DNA of 64,000 bases from Curtobacterium sp. MCSS17_015 (GTDB lineage Bacteria; Actinomycetota; Actinomycetes; Actinomycetales; Microbacteriaceae). Below the pieces are notes generated by a model. The model ran no database searches and was not told the DNA's origin. It worked only from the letters and a program-made list of their open reading frames with translations. The translations under genes were made by a program, and so were the position numbers. The DNA is taken from NCBI RefSeq assembly GCF_003234265.2, contig NZ_CP126256.1, positions 2,666,001 to 2,730,000 on the forward strand, in the 5' to 3' direction. This document shows positions 62,518 to 64,000 of this stretch, one piece after another; the stretch's first letter is position 1, and every line of letters begins with the position of its first letter.

Positions 62518-62759
62518 GCGGCGACCCCCAAGCTGATGACGGCGATGGTGGAGGAGGTGACGGCGGCGAGCCCGACGACCAGCGCGCTGGCGGCCAGCAG
62601 GCGGCGTCGAGCCGTCTCGCGCACCTCGGAGAAGCCGTCCGGCCGGGACGGACGGCGGCCAGCGGTGCGCGCCGGGGTCGTGTCGGGTCCGCCGACGGGC
62701 GCGGTGGCGATCGGAGCGGGGGTGATGGTGGTTGCGGTGACGGTGACGGTGGCGGACAT
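62514..62759 (-). CDS. Small single-pass membrane protein, 81 aa
   Basis: First ORF of the cascade. GGAAGGAGG lies about 8 nt before ATG 62759, one of the strongest ribosome sites in the window. About 53 Thr/Ala/Pro-rich residues precede a C-terminal hydrophobic helix (LLAASALVVGLAAVTSSTIA onward, about 54-79). It resembles a tail-anchored or small integral membrane peptide with a basic patch (ARTAGRRPSRP). No family recognised. Confidence 0.55.
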   Translation of the reverse strand: MSATVTVTATTITPAPIATAPVGGPDTTPARTAGRRPSRPDGFSEVRETARRRLLAASALVVGLAAVTSSTIAVISLGVAA

Positions 62760-62847
62760 TGCGTCGCCTCCTTCCCAGAGGCCTCGGACGGCCTCGACGT
62801 GGACCAGGGCGTCCGGCGTCGCCCGGCCCTCGCAGATCGCGGGGAAT

Positions 62848-62890
62848 GTCGGGTGCACGGCGGGATGCGGTGCGTCCTGGTGCACCCGAC
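62848..62890. promoter_or_regulatory. Inverted repeat upstream of the micro-ORF/TetR operon
   Basis: Perfect 11-bp arms GTCGGGTGCAC (62848-62858) and GTGCACCCGAC (62880-62890), 21 bp apart. Each arm contains the 6-bp dyad GTGCAC, the two dyads centred 27 bp apart. Candidate operator for the TetR protein of the operon. Confidence 0.5.
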
Positions 62891-63010
62891 GCTACGACAG
62901 CGGTCCGGGCCGGCACGAACCCCGGAGCCGATCCGCGAATCGCGGACACGGCCGGTCCGCGCATCCCGACCGGGGGCGACTACGTACGCGCGGACCTTCC
63001 GGACGACGAC

Positions 63011-63574
63011 TCAGCGCAACGCCCGCCGGTAGCGCCACCGGACCACGACCTGGGCGGCCACCAGGAGCGGGAACACGAGCGCCCAGCCCCGGGTCGTCGA
63101 GGGACGGGTGAGCGAGCGGAGGGTCAGGGAGACCGTCTCGCCCTCGCGGGTGACGACGAACGCCTCCTCGCCGTCGACCGGGTGGCCCGGCGCCGTCCGG
63201 TAGGCGAACCCGACCCGGTCCTCGGTCCGCACGACCTCGACGACCTCGACGGGTTCGCGGACGACGACGGGCCCGATCCGCAGGCGCACCTCGAGCCGCT
63301 GCCCGACGCGCACCTCGGTCTCGTCAGCGCCCGGCACGGCGAACCCGCTCCGGGTCTTCACGCCCCACCGCAGGACCGCTCGGGAGGCCCGTTCCCAGTC
63401 CGCCTCGCCGCTGCCGACCGCGCTCCGCCGCTCGTACCGGCGGTGGGACGGCGGGGTGGGTCCCCACTCGGCCGCGCCGGGCTCGGTCCTCGACGAGCCC
63501 GGCCCGGATCCGGACGCCGACCCCGGCCCCGACCCCGCGTGCGTCGCGCCTCCACCACCCCTGCCACCACCCAT
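63011..63574 (-). CDS. DUF1990 family protein
   Basis: 187-aa protein of unknown function resembling the DUF1990 family: FAVPGADETEVRVGQRLEVR, VGFAYRTAPGHPVDGEEAFVV (split in two) and the final hydrophobic LVFPLLVAAQVVVRWRYRRALR stretch are its pattern. The first 45 residues are Gly/Ser-rich and disordered. ATG 63574 lies 6 nt after CAGGAT, so leaderless; upstream frame to 63616 is not supported. No partner gene apparent. Confidence 0.72.
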   Translation of the reverse strand: MGGGRGGGGATHAGSGPGSASGSGPGSSRTEPGAAEWGPTPPSHRRYERRSAVGSGEADWERASRAVLRWGVKTRSGFAVPGADETEVRVGQRLEVRLRIGPVVVREPVEVVEVVRTEDRVGFAYRTAPGHPVDGEEAFVVTREGETVSLTLRSLTRPSTTRGWALVFPLLVAAQVVVRWRYRRALR

Positions 63575-63676
63575 GCCGCCATCCTGCCGGGCCCACCCCT
63601 CCTGCCCGCCGCGCACCGCCCGAGCGGCCCCGCTCCGCCACCCAGGTGGTCAGGCCGCCGGCGTACCGTCGGGCGC

Positions 63677-64000
63677 ATGAGCAACGTCATCATCCTCGGC
63701 GGTCACGGCCGCGTCGCCCTCCTCACCGCGCAGCTCCTCACCGCGCGCGGCGACACCGTCTCGTCGGTCGTCCGGAAGGCCGAGCAGCAGGACGACGTCC
63801 GCGCCACCGGTGCGGAGCCCGTCGTCGCCGACATCGAGCAGCTCGACATCGCGGGTCTCACCGACCTGTTCCGCGGGCACGACGCCGTCGTCTGGTCGGC
63901 CGGTGCGGGTGGCGGGTCCGCCGAGCGCACCTGGGCCGTCGACCGCGACGCCGCCATCCGGACCATGCACGCCGCACTGGAGGCCGACGTGCACCGCTAC
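63677..64000 (+). CDS. NAD(P)H-binding protein, 5' part (3' end outside window)
   Basis: The frame runs off the right edge. 108 residues visible: NVIILGGHGRVALLTAQLL is the Rossmann nucleotide-binding motif and VVADIEQLDIAGLTDLFRGHDAVVW the following strands of an atypical SDR (SDR_a5/NmrA-like). ATG follows TACCGT by 7 nt (leaderless). Enzyme activity is not certain in this family. Confidence 0.8.
   Translation, partial: MSNVIILGGHGRVALLTAQLLTARGDTVSSVVRKAEQQDDVRATGAEPVVADIEQLDIAGLTDLFRGHDAVVWSAGAGGGSAERTWAVDRDAAIRTMHAALEADVHRY

Overview
The window is about 72% GC and densely packed with overlapping genes. The gene content (mevalonate operon, ole olefin cluster with an OleBC fusion, many sugar ABC transporters and LacI regulators, near-leaderless starts) points to a high-GC actinobacterium, most likely of the Microbacteriaceae (Curtobacterium-like). 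The taxon is an inference from content, not a database result. No rRNA, tRNA, CRISPR array, insertion sequence or prophage was recognised.

Layout. 0-2 kb: 3' end of a GH10 xylanase and a LacI regulator. 2-16.6 kb: housekeeping and accessory genes: two coupled alpha/beta hydrolases, NDH-2, a TetR/SDR divergent pair with visible operators, an acyltransferase, a PRC/DUF2382 stress pair, FAD monooxygenase facing a UbiA prenyltransferase, and an EamA exporter next to the wreck of its LysR regulator. 16.7-25.3 kb: glycoside-utilisation cluster (solute-binding protein, two permeases, GH31, LacI, GH2) with two matching LacI operators inside two promoters of the same geometry. 25.4-27.3 kb: a zincin (ImmA/IrrE type) coupled to a multi-TM protein. 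27.4-32.7 kb: five-gene mevalonate operon (mvk, mvaD, pmk, mvaA, mvaS) without an idi gene. 32.8-34.7 kb: ohrR-ohr-quinone reductase. 34.8-38 kb: sugar porter, LysM-like lipoprotein, unknown protein. 38.1-46 kb: six-gene catabolic operon (HisD-like dehydrogenase, ABC transporter, nitrilase-family amidase, GH13) divergent from a LysR. 46-50.8 kb: oleA-oleBC-oleD. 50.9-61.5 kb: methyltransferase, pgi, ECF sigma factor with a membrane partner, OYE, two-component system, ABC-2 exporter, AraC regulator. 61.5-62.9 kb: a cascade of four very small coupled ORFs ending in a TetR regulator. The window closes with a DUF1990-like protein and the start of an NAD(P)-binding protein.

How the genes work together. 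Acetyl-CoA is drawn into isoprenoids by the mevalonate operon and acyl-CoAs into long-chain olefins by the ole genes. The two sugar-type ABC systems each lack an ATPase gene and must share one encoded elsewhere. Twenty first-in-unit genes start 6-7 nt after a NANNNT -10 hexamer, so leaderless transcription looks common and was used here to choose start codons. The least explained items are the micro-ORF/TetR operon (61.5-62.9 kb) and the HisD-like/amidase/GH13 operon (38.1-45 kb).
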